Source of the DNA: Clostridia bacterium
GTDB lineage: Bacteria > Bacillota > DSM-521 > Neomoorellales > Neomoorellaceae
Direction: 5' to 3'
DNA: 14,140 nucleotides
NCBI GenBank assembly: GCA_030445875.1
Contig: JASUSX010000019.1
Span: forward strand, 1 to 14,140
This document shows positions 7,659 through 13,868 of the stretch, in pieces. The position numbers and the translations under genes were made by a program. The notes beneath the pieces were generated by a model that worked only from the letters and a program-made list of their open reading frames with translations, was not told the origin of the DNA and made no database searches. The stretch's first letter is position 1; each line of letters starts with the position of its first letter.

Positions 7659-8780
7659 TTGCGCGTAACTATTACTGGCGGGGGTACGGGTGGCCACGTC
7701 TACCCCGCCCTGGCCATTGCCCGTGGCCTGCAGCAGGCCCGGCCCGGAGTAGAGCTTTTATATATCGGCACTGCCAGGGGGCTGGAAGCTGATGTGGTCC
7801 CCCGGGCCGGCCTGCCCCTGGCTACTATCACCGTTACAGGTCTGGAGCGAAGGCAGGTATGGAAAAACGTACCTGCCCTGGCCAGGATGGCCCAGGGCCT
7901 GGGGGAAGCTTGGCTCCTGCTCCGGCGTTTTCGGCCTGACCTGGTAGTAGGGACCGGGGGCTATGTCAGTGGCCCGGTCTGCCTGGCCGCGGTCCTGCTG
8001 GGGATCCCGGTAGTCCTCCATGAGCAAAACGCTTTCCCGGGCCTGACCAACCGTTTGCTGGCCAGCAGGGCCAAGGCTATCTGCTTGACCTTCCCCGAAG
8101 CGGCCAGCCGTTTTCCCCGCCGCGCCCGGCTGCTAACTACCGGCTTGCCGGTACGGCCGGAAATCCTCCAGGCTGATCGCCAGGCCAGCCGCCAGCAACT
8201 GGGCTTGAAGGAAGACCAGTTGCTGGTTGTAGTCACCGGTGGCAGCCAGGGGGCCAGGAGTATCAACCAGGCTATGCTGCCCACCCTAAAGGCCAGGGCC
8301 GGGGATGGCAGGGTCAGGATCCTCCTGGTAACGGGGCGGCAGGGCTTTGACGCCTACCTCCAGCAGGTCCGGGAGATGGGAATAGATGTGGACAAATATG
8401 GCAATATTACCATCAAACCCTATATTTATGATATGGAGTATGCCCTGGCTGCGGCTGACCTGGTAATCGGGCGGGCAGGGGCTTCTTTTTTGGCGGAAAT
8501 CCTGGCCCGGGGCCTGCCATCAATCTTGATCCCCTATCCCTACGCTGCGGCTAACCACCAGGAGTATAACGCCCGCGCCGTAGCCAGGAAGGGGGCGGCC
8601 GTCCTGATCCCGGACCGGGAGTTAAAGGGCGGGCGTCTGCACCAGGTCCTCAACGAGCTCCTGGCTGATCGCGGCCGCCTGCAGGCTATGGCCAGGGCGG
8701 CGGCAGGGATGGGTCGGCCCCACGCCCTGGAGGATATCTTGCAGGTCCTGTTTAAGGTGCTGGCAGGGCCGGCCCTTTAG
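7659..8780 (+). CDS. murG: UDP-GlcNAc:lipid I N-acetylglucosaminyltransferase MurG
   Basis: MurG is a peripheral membrane glycosyltransferase on the cytoplasmic face that converts lipid I into lipid II. The 373 residues show the GT-B features of MurG. The N-terminal glycine loop GGGTGGHVYPA starts at residue 7. A second glycine loop GGSQGARSIN starts at 194. The donor-site segment G-R-A-G-A-S-F-L-A-E ends at Glu280 and is followed by L-I-P-Y-P-Y-A-A-A-N-H-Q-E-Y-N-A. The TTG start is chosen because AGAGGTGA (7644-7651) lies 7 nt upstream and the glycine loop then begins at the normal distance from the N-terminus. The gene starts 18 nt after ftsW. The small inverted repeat GAGGT-G-ACCTC includes the ribosome binding site. 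The stop codon lies in a GC-rich hairpin (8767-8786). Confidence 0.97.
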   Translation: MRVTITGGGTGGHVYPALAIARGLQQARPGVELLYIGTARGLEADVVPRAGLPLATITVTGLERRQVWKNVPALARMAQGLGEAWLLLRRFRPDLVVGTGGYVSGPVCLAAVLLGIPVVLHEQNAFPGLTNRLLASRAKAICLTFPEAASRFPRRARLLTTGLPVRPEILQADRQASRQQLGLKEDQLLVVVTGGSQGARSINQAMLPTLKARAGDGRVRILLVTGRQGFDAYLQQVREMGIDVDKYGNITIKPYIYDMEYALAAADLVIGRAGASFLAEILARGLPSILIPYPYAAANHQEYNARAVARKGAAVLIPDRELKGGRLHQVLNELLADRGRLQAMARAAAGMGRPHALEDILQVLFKVLAGPAL

Positions 8781-8786
8781 CCGGCC
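8767..8786 (+). other. GC-only hairpin spanning the murG stop codon
   Basis: GGCCGGC (8767-8773) can pair with GCCGGCC (8780-8786) across the 6-nt loop CCTTTA, giving seven G-C pairs over the murG TAG stop codon. No T-tract follows, so this is not a standard intrinsic terminator. It could protect the 3' end of the upstream message or cause pausing. This is a direct reading of the sequence; folding and function are not tested. Confidence 0.5.
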
Positions 8787-8826
8787 ACAGGGAGACAAGC
8801 CTGATCCTGGTTGCTCTTTGGGCAGG

Positions 8827-8867
8827 GCAGGGGGTGAGGCCCTGGGTCCTGGGGCCCAGGCACCTGC
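8827..8867 (+). other. Imperfect hairpin in the murG-murC gap
   Basis: CCTGGG (8841-8846) pairs perfectly with CCCAGG (8855-8860) around an 8-nt loop. The stem can extend, after an AGGC bulge, with GTG (8834-8836) to CAC (8861-8863), and after a GGG bulge with GCAG (8827-8830) to CTGC (8864-8867). A smaller TGCAT-ATG-ATGCA inverted repeat follows at 8879-8891. The gap of 135 nt is the longest in the window and holds no credible reading frame. Confidence 0.4.
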
Positions 8868-8915
8868 CAGGCCTGCTGTGCATATGATGCAAATGTAGCC
8901 GTCAGGAAGGTAAGG

Positions 8916-10340
8916 GTGCTCCACTGGAAGGAGATGACAGACTTGGGAGCAGGGGGTTGGACCCACTTCGTCGGTATTGGCGGGGTGGGCATGAGCGGTC
9001 TGGCCCAGCTTTTGCTGGTCCAGGGTTACCGGGTATCAGGCTCGGACCCCAAAGAGAATAGATTTACCCGGCAGTTGGAGACTCAGGGTGCAGTTATCTA
9101 CCATGAACATAAGGCGGACAATTTAGCTCCCGGGGTGCAGGAGGTGGTGATCTCTTCGGCCATACCGCCTGATAACCCGGAAGTAAGGGCTGCCCAGCAG
9201 CGGGGCTTACCCGTCATTAGGCGGGGGGAATTACTCGCCCGGCTCTTCAACGAGCGGCGGGGCATCGCTGTGGCCGGGGCCCATGGCAAAACCACGACTT
9301 CAACCCTGGTGGCCCTGGCCCTCCAGGAGGGCGGTCTGGACCCGGCGGCCGTTATTGGCGGCTATGTGCGGGAGTTTGCGGGTAATACGCTACTTGGCAG
9401 GGGTCCTTTTTTAGTCGCCGAGGCCGATGAGAGCGATGGTTCTTTTTTATGGTTGGAGCCAGAGATAGCCCTGCTCACTAATATTGAGGGGGATCACCTG
9501 GATCATTACGGCTCCCTGGAGAGGATAGTCGCCGCTTTTACGGCCTTTTTGGACCAGGTCCGGCCGGGTGGCAGGGCTGTCTTATGCGGGGATGACCCCC
9601 GGCTGGCAGCCCTGGCCTGCCAGAGTAAAAGGCCGGTGATTACTTATAGCCTGGCGGGTGAAGCTGACTACCGGGCCGGGGATATAACCCTGCATGGTCT
9701 GGGGGGGAAGGCGAGGGTATACTTCCACGGCTCCTACCTGGGTGAGCTGGTTTTAAGGGTACCGGGGCGGCACAATATCCTCAATGCCCTGGGGGCTATT
9801 GCGGTGGGCCACCAGTTGGGCCTGGATTTTCCGGTTATGGCCCGGGCCTTAGCTACCTTTCAGGGGGTGGGGCGCCGCTTTGAGATCCTCTGGGATGACG
9901 GTTGCACGCGGGTAATTGATGATTACGCCCACCACCCAACCGAGGTAGAGGCTACCCTGGCCGCGGCCAGCCAGGTGGGGGCCAGGCGGGTAGTGGCTGT
10001 TTTTCAACCCCACCGCTTTACCCGGACCTACCACCTGCACCGGGAATTCGGCTCGGCCTTCAACCAGGCCGATGTGGTGGTCATTAATGATATCTATGCT
10101 GCCGGGGAGCAGCCCCTGAACGGTGTAACGGCCAGGCTGATCCTGGATGAAATAAAGAGGAACGGGCACCCCCAGGTTTTTTATTTGCCCACCTTGGAGG
10201 AAACCCTGGCCTTTTTGAAAAAGTCCTGGGCGCCCGGGGACCTGATCCTGACCATGGGAGCAGGGGATGTCTGGCAGGTGGGCGCTGGCCTGGCCCGCTA
10301 CCTGGCTGAAAACCAGGCTCTCCCGGAAGTGGGGGCTTAG
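8916..10340 (+). CDS. murC: UDP-MurNAc:L-alanine ligase MurC
   Basis: MurC is the first Mur ligase. It attaches L-alanine to UDP-MurNAc with ATP in the cytoplasm. The 474-residue protein has the N-terminal glycine motif GIGGVGMSG from residue 20 and the ATP loop GAHGKTT with Lys125; the His in this loop is typical of MurC. The conserved DDYAHHP starts at residue 335 in the C-terminal domain. The GTG start at 8916 is favoured because AGGAAGG (8904-8910) lies 5 nt upstream. An in-frame ATG at 8934 would shorten the protein by 6 residues, but its nearest AAGGAG directly abuts the codon, which is too close. The start is therefore less sure than the gene. In B. subtilis murC lies outside the dcw cluster. 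Here it sits between murG and murB, with murB only 2 nt downstream. Confidence 0.96.
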   Translation: MLHWKEMTDLGAGGWTHFVGIGGVGMSGLAQLLLVQGYRVSGSDPKENRFTRQLETQGAVIYHEHKADNLAPGVQEVVISSAIPPDNPEVRAAQQRGLPVIRRGELLARLFNERRGIAVAGAHGKTTTSTLVALALQEGGLDPAAVIGGYVREFAGNTLLGRGPFLVAEADESDGSFLWLEPEIALLTNIEGDHLDHYGSLERIVAAFTAFLDQVRPGGRAVLCGDDPRLAALACQSKRPVITYSLAGEADYRAGDITLHGLGGKARVYFHGSYLGELVLRVPGRHNILNALGAIAVGHQLGLDFPVMARALATFQGVGRRFEILWDDGCTRVIDDYAHHPTEVEATLAAASQVGARRVVAVFQPHRFTRTYHLHREFGSAFNQADVVVINDIYAAGEQPLNGVTARLILDEIKRNGHPQVFYLPTLEETLAFLKKSWAPGDLILTMGAGDVWQVGAGLARYLAENQALPEVGA

Positions 10341-10342
10341 AG

Positions 10343-11242
10343 ATGGATTTGACAGCCCTGGCGCGGGAATTGCAACAGGGCTTGCGGGGGGAGGTACGGG
10401 TCAGGGAACCCCTGGCCCGGCATACCACCTGGCGTATAGGCGGGCCGGCCGACCTCTTTGCCCGGCCTGAGACCAGGGAAGAATTTGAGTTTTGCCTGGC
10501 CTTTGCGCGGCAAAAGGGTTTACCCCTGCATATTATGGGTAACGGCTCCAACCTGCTGGTACGGGATAGCGGCGTTCGGGGGCTGGTAATCCAGACCAGG
10601 TCCTGGCAGGAGATAGCCATCCGGGGCCAGTCCCTCAGGGCCTGCGCCGGGGCCCTCATCCCCCGGGTGCTGCGGGTGGCCTGCCAGCAAGGCCTGGGGG
10701 GGTTGGAGTTTGCGGCTGGTATTCCAGCGACCATGGGTGGAGCGGTAGTAATGAACGCTGGCACCCCGGCGGGCTGCCTGGGGGACCTGGTGGCAGGGGT
10801 GGAGCTGGTTACCCTGGATGGTTACTGGCATTACCGGGAACGGCGGGATATTACCTTTGCCTATCGGTATAGTTCCCTGCGCCTGGCAGGGGTGGTAGTG
10901 GCCGTCGATTTGCGGTTGCGCGCCGCTGATCCGGGATTGATCCGCGCCCGGATCCAGGCCAACCTGGCAGGGCGCCGTTCTCGGCAGCCCCTGGCCTGCC
11001 CCAACGCGGGCAGTGTTTTCAAGAACCCACCGGCTGATTTCGCCGGCCGGCTGATAGAAGGGGCGGGCGCCAAAGGGTGGCGGGTCGGTCAGGCGCAGGT
11101 TTCGCCTCAGCACGCTAACTTTATCGTTAACCTGGGAGGGGCCACGGCTGCCGATGTCCTGGAGCTTATTGCCAGGGTCCAGCAGGCCGTAGCCAGGTAC
11201 AGCGGTGTGGCCCTGGAGTTAGAAATAGAAGTCTGGGGATGA
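10343..11242 (+). CDS. murB: UDP-N-acetylenolpyruvoylglucosamine reductase MurB
   Basis: MurB is an FAD enzyme that uses NADPH to reduce the enolpyruvyl group made by MurA, giving UDP-MurNAc. The 299-residue length fits the shorter type II MurB group common in Gram-positives. The FAD-binding G66-N-G-S-N-L-L and the G-I-P-A-T-M-G-G-A-V-V-M-N-A-G segment are clear. Y174-R-Y-S supplies active-site residues. Ser224 in N-A-G-S-V-F-K-N-P corresponds to the catalytic serine. A C-terminal acidic stretch (ELEIEVWG) holds the likely catalytic glutamate. The ATG start lies 2 nt after the murC stop. The upstream region, GGAAG plus GGGGG inside the murC end, is a modest ribosome binding site, so coupling to murC translation is likely. 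Confidence 0.96.
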   Translation: MDLTALARELQQGLRGEVRVREPLARHTTWRIGGPADLFARPETREEFEFCLAFARQKGLPLHIMGNGSNLLVRDSGVRGLVIQTRSWQEIAIRGQSLRACAGALIPRVLRVACQQGLGGLEFAAGIPATMGGAVVMNAGTPAGCLGDLVAGVELVTLDGYWHYRERRDITFAYRYSSLRLAGVVVAVDLRLRAADPGLIRARIQANLAGRRSRQPLACPNAGSVFKNPPADFAGRLIEGAGAKGWRVGQAQVSPQHANFIVNLGGATAADVLELIARVQQAVARYSGVALELEIEVWG

Positions 11243-11270
11243 GGCCTATAGCTTGGGGGAGGGGTAGGCC
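11243..11270 (+). promoter_or_regulatory. Inverted repeat filling the murB-murA gap, with the murA ribosome binding site in its loop
   Basis: GGCCTA (11243-11248) begins on the first base after the murB stop, and TAGGCC (11265-11270) ends on the last base before the murA TTG start. The six base pairs enclose a 16-nt loop that contains the purine run GGGGGAGGGG (11255-11264), the murA ribosome binding site. The repeat is seen directly. Whether the stem next to the start codon lowers or tunes murA translation is inference. Confidence 0.5.
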
Positions 11271-12521
11271 TTGGCATATCTGGTAATCAACGGTGGCCGG
11301 CGCCTGGAGGGTTCCATCACTGTTAATGGAGCCAAGAACGCAGCTTTACCCATTATGGCCGCCATGCTCCTGGCGACCGGGGAATGTACCTTAAGGCGGG
11401 TGCCCAGGTTACAGGACGTTACCGTGATGGCGCAGGTTATTCGTGCCCTGGGTTTGCAGGTTGAACGCGAGGGCAGTACCCTGCGGGTAAGTCCGGCCCC
11501 GGTAATTACCCCCGCAGTGCCGGCCGAGTTGATGCGGCAACTGAGGGCCTCGAACCTGGTTATGGGACCCCTCCTGGGCCGCCATCGCTATTTCCGGGTT
11601 CCCTATCCCGGGGGCTGCGCCATAGGTTCGCGTCCCATGGACCTGCACCTCAAGGGCCTGGCGGCTATGGGCGCCGAAATAACAGAGAGTCAGGGTTTTA
11701 TTGAAGGCCGGACCACTGGCCTTAAGGGGACGGTCATATATCTGGACTTCCCCAGCGTAGGGGCTACAGAAAACTTGATGATGGCGGCTACCCTGGCTGA
11801 GGGGGTTACCGTCCTGCATAATACGGCCCGGGAGCCCGAGATCGTCGACCTGCAGAATTTCCTCAATGCCCTGGGAGGCCGGATCCAGGGTGCCGGGCAG
11901 GACACCATTCGTATTGAAGGCGTCAGGGAACTGAAGGGGGCCGATTACCGGATAATACCGGACCGGGTGGAGGCCGGCACCTTCCTGGCGGCAGTGGCTG
12001 GCGCCGGCGGTGATGTTCTGGTCCGGGATTGCCAGGCGGAACATTTACTGGCTGTCCTGGCCAAACTGACCGAAATGGGGGCCCAAATTACCCTGCAAAG
12101 GGATGGCATCCGCCTGCAGAGCCCTCCGCGTTTAAGGGCCATTGATTGTAAAACCTTGCCCTACCCGGGTTTTCCCACCGATATGCAGCCCCAGGTAATG
12201 GCCTTGATGACGGTGGCGGAGGGGACCAGTGTCCTGGTGGAGAGTATTTTCGAAAACCGTTTTAAGCACGCCGCTGAACTGCGGCGCCTGGGTGCCGATA
12301 TTAAGATTGAAGGACGCGTAGCGGTTATCAACGGGGTCCCGGCTTTAAGCGGGGGCCAGGTGGAGGCCTCCGACCTGCGGGCTGCCGCCGCCCTGGTCAT
12401 TGCCGGTCTTATGGCGGAAGGGCAAACCTGGGTGGAAGGCGTGGGCCATCTAGATCGCGGGTATGAACAACTGGAAGTACGCCTGCAGGCTTTGGGTGCA
12501 GATATTAAACGCCAATTTTAG
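11271..12521 (+). CDS. murA: UDP-N-acetylglucosamine 1-carboxyvinyltransferase MurA
   Basis: MurA catalyses the committed step of peptidoglycan synthesis, transferring enolpyruvate from phosphoenolpyruvate to UDP-GlcNAc in the cytoplasm. The 416 residues match the family length and numbering. Lys22 lies in N-G-A-K-N. Cys116 lies in G-G-C-A-I-G-S-R-P (E. coli Cys115, the fosfomycin target). Asp304 lies in F-P-T-D-M-Q-P-Q. Having Cys rather than Asp at 116 predicts a fosfomycin-sensitive enzyme. The TTG start is supported by GGGGGAGGGG 6 nt upstream and by exact agreement of Lys22 with family numbering. Many Firmicutes carry two murA copies; only one is visible here. The stop codon lies at the left edge of the repeat element at 12521-12621. 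Confidence 0.97.
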   Translation: MAYLVINGGRRLEGSITVNGAKNAALPIMAAMLLATGECTLRRVPRLQDVTVMAQVIRALGLQVEREGSTLRVSPAPVITPAVPAELMRQLRASNLVMGPLLGRHRYFRVPYPGGCAIGSRPMDLHLKGLAAMGAEITESQGFIEGRTTGLKGTVIYLDFPSVGATENLMMAATLAEGVTVLHNTAREPEIVDLQNFLNALGGRIQGAGQDTIRIEGVRELKGADYRIIPDRVEAGTFLAAVAGAGGDVLVRDCQAEHLLAVLAKLTEMGAQITLQRDGIRLQSPPRLRAIDCKTLPYPGFPTDMQPQVMALMTVAEGTSVLVESIFENRFKHAAELRRLGADIKIEGRVAVINGVPALSGGQVEASDLRAAAALVIAGLMAEGQTWVEGVGHLDRGYEQLEVRLQALGADIKRQF

Positions 12522-12621
12522 AGGTGGGAAGTGAAAAGTCAGGGATGAGGAACTGGTTGGAATGGGTTGCACCAATTATTTCCTTAAAATCCCACCTCTC
12601 ACTTCCCGCCTCTCACCTCCA
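12521..12621. repeat. Heptanucleotide inverted-repeat element between murA and ftsQ
   Basis: The left arm GAGGTGGGAAGTGA (12521-12534) pairs with TCACTTCCCGCCTC (12599-12612) over 14 positions with only one G-U wobble, enclosing 64 nt. The right arm is a run of 7-nt units from 12594: ACCTCTC, ACTTCCC, GCCTCTC, ACCTCCA. The left arm shows the reverse-complement units GGGAAGT, GAAAAGT, CAGGGAT. The element begins on the last base of the murA stop codon and ends 4 nt before the -35 of the ftsQ promoter. It resembles the murD-ftsW element in motif, arm orientation and spacer (AAC after the left arm, CTTAA before the right). No T-tract follows it. Confidence 0.75.
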
Positions 12622-12625
12622 TTAG

Positions 12626-12653
12626 TGGACAGGCCAGCTTTTTCTGATATAAT
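12626..12653 (+). promoter_or_regulatory. Predicted sigma-A promoter of ftsQ with extended -10
   Basis: TGGACA (12626-12631, five of six to TTGACA) is followed after 16 nt by a perfect TATAAT (12648-12653), preceded by TG and one base (12645-12647), an extended -10. Transcription should start near 12660, about 16 nt before the ftsQ ATG and just before its ribosome binding site. This is the best promoter match in the window and implies that ftsQ-sbp-ftsA can be expressed separately from the mur genes. Confidence 0.75.
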
Positions 12654-12675
12654 GGCAGTAAATGAGGTTGGTAAG

Positions 12676-13446
12676 ATGGCGGTTCCAACCTGTTCACCCC
12701 GGGTGTACCGGCGACGCCGGCAACGTCTGCGGCGGCTGCTTTTATTTCTGCTTGCTGTGGCTGCTTGCTTCTACTTTATCCACTCTGGTTTCTTCAGCCT
12801 GACCCACATCGAGATTACCGGCAATGAGCATATCCCGGCTGAGGAGCTGGAGAACCTGGCGGCTGTCGCCAGGGGCGTCAACCTCTGGCAGGTCAACACG
12901 ACCGCCATCGCCCAGCGGCTGGCCACCCATCCCCTGGTGGCCGGGGCCCGGGTGACTCGCCGCTGGCCCCGCACCCTGGCGATACAAATTACAGAAAGGA
13001 CGCCGCTGGCTCTCCTGGTGCAGGATGGTGCTTTCTTGCTAGTCGATGGCAGCGGGGTGGTTATGGAGAGGGTCCCGCGGGTAGGTGACCTGCGGCTGCC
13101 CCTGATCTCCGGCCTGGGTAAACTGGAGGACGCAGGCCCCGGCAGGAAAGTTGATCACCCTGGCCTGCAGGCAGCCCTGGCTGTAGTCCAGCAAATACCG
13201 GCGGAAGACCGGAGCCATTTACAGGAAGTGATCGCCTCCTCCCCCCTTAACCTGCAACTGATCTGGACGGGCAACATCCGGGTTAAATTCGGGGACGGGC
13301 AGCAGGTGGCAGAAAAGTTGGCCCGCTTACAGGAAGCCCTCCAGGGCCTGGTTGGCCAGGAGGGAATCGACTATATTGATGTTAGCTATGCGGGTCCGCC
13401 GGTAGTGAAGTTTAAGCAGGCCGCAAAACAGGGGAAAAAGGGGTGA
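12676..13446 (+). CDS. ftsQ: Cell division protein FtsQ/DivIB
   Basis: This bitopic division protein bridges early and late divisome members and, in the FtsQBL/DivIB-DivIC-FtsL complex, controls septal synthesis. With the ATG at 12676 it has 256 residues: an arginine-rich cytoplasmic tail (residues 9-20), one transmembrane helix (about 21-36), an extracellular POTRA domain (about 39-107, containing I-E-I-T-G-N-E-H-I-P), and a beta domain. The tail end is lysine-rich. The start is chosen because GAGGT (12664-12668) lies 7 nt upstream and the predicted transcription start is near 12660. The frame is open to an ATG at 12562, but that would translate the repeat element and lies upstream of the promoter. 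The family is poorly conserved, so identity rests on topology, POTRA pattern and position before ftsA. Confidence 0.9.
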   Translation: MAVPTCSPRVYRRRRQRLRRLLLFLLAVAACFYFIHSGFFSLTHIEITGNEHIPAEELENLAAVARGVNLWQVNTTAIAQRLATHPLVAGARVTRRWPRTLAIQITERTPLALLVQDGAFLLVDGSGVVMERVPRVGDLRLPLISGLGKLEDAGPGRKVDHPGLQAALAVVQQIPAEDRSHLQEVIASSPLNLQLIWTGNIRVKFGDGQQVAEKLARLQEALQGLVGQEGIDYIDVSYAGPPVVKFKQAAKQGKKG

Positions 13447-13452
13447 AATGGA

Positions 13453-13782
13453 ATGTGGATACCTTTAATCGGTCTTATCTTGGGGGTCTTAATGGGCCTT
13501 CTGCTCCCTGTGAAGATACCTGTAGTCTATAGCAAGTACATGTCCGTAGCCGTGCTGGCCGCCCTGGATTCCGTCTTCGGTGGCCTCAGGGCGAGTATGG
13601 AGGATAACTTCGATAATGCTATTTTCCTGACCGGTTTCTTTTCCAATACTTTGCTGGCCGCTTTCCTGGCCTATATCGGTGACCAGCTGGGGGTGGAGCT
13701 TTACCTGGCGGCCGTCCTGGTCTTTGGCGTGCGCCTGTTCCAGAACCTGGCCATTATCCGGCGCCACCTGCTAAAAAGGTAA
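13453..13782 (+). CDS. sbp: Small basic protein Sbp, DUF1290 membrane protein
   Basis: This is a 109-residue membrane protein resembling the small basic protein encoded just upstream of ftsA in many Firmicutes. Its biochemical function is not established. Three hydrophobic segments are visible, at about 3-21, 29-45 and 57-95, the last probably split into two helices. The C-terminus is basic (RRHLLKR). The start ATG at 13453 has AAGGGGTG (13438-13445) 7 nt upstream and lies 6 nt after the ftsQ stop. An ATG five bases earlier is out of frame. In B. subtilis two further genes (ylxW, ylxX) lie between divIB and sbp; they are absent here. Identification rests on length, topology, the N-terminal W-I-P-L-I-G-L-I-L-G pattern and position. 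Confidence 0.85.
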   Translation: MWIPLIGLILGVLMGLLLPVKIPVVYSKYMSVAVLAALDSVFGGLRASMEDNFDNAIFLTGFFSNTLLAAFLAYIGDQLGVELYLAAVLVFGVRLFQNLAIIRRHLLKR

Positions 13783-13800
13783 GAAAATCTACTTGCAAAA

Positions 13801-13829
13801 AAAGGGAAAGAGCAAGTTGTGTTGAATTT
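13801..13829 (+). promoter_or_regulatory. Sigma-H-like promoter upstream of ftsA
   Basis: AAAGGGAAA (13801-13809) matches the B. subtilis sigma-H -35 consensus RnAGGAwWW at eight of nine positions. After exactly 11 nt, GTTGAATTT (13821-13829) matches the -10 consensus RnnGAATww fully. The B. subtilis ftsAZ operon is also driven partly by a sigma-H promoter in the equivalent place, raised at the onset of sporulation. A 6-bp inverted repeat, ACTTGC (13791-13796) and GCAAGT (13812-13817), overlaps the element. Prediction only, by eye. Confidence 0.5.
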
Positions 13830-13868
13830 TCCTTCTTAAGAAAGCCGGGAGCCTGGAGGTGCCGGAGC

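Noticed and set aside
8883..8888. TATGAT as a -10 box for murC
   Set aside because: No -35-like hexamer at 16-18 nt, and the nearby TG is one base off for an extended -10.
8934..10340. murC starting at ATG 8934 instead of GTG 8916
   Set aside because: The AAGGAG before it abuts the start codon with no spacing. GTG 8916 has a better placed AGGAAGG, though it remains possible that the shorter form is used.
12562..12675. Longer ftsQ reading frame beginning at ATG 12562
   Set aside because: It would translate the heptamer repeat, lies upstream of the predicted transcription start near 12660, and has no ribosome binding site as good as the one before 12676. The added residues do not resemble an FtsQ tail.
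13448..13455. ATG at 13448 as the sbp start
   Set aside because: It is in another frame. The sbp frame begins at 13453, where the protein opens with the family-like W-I-P-L-I-G.
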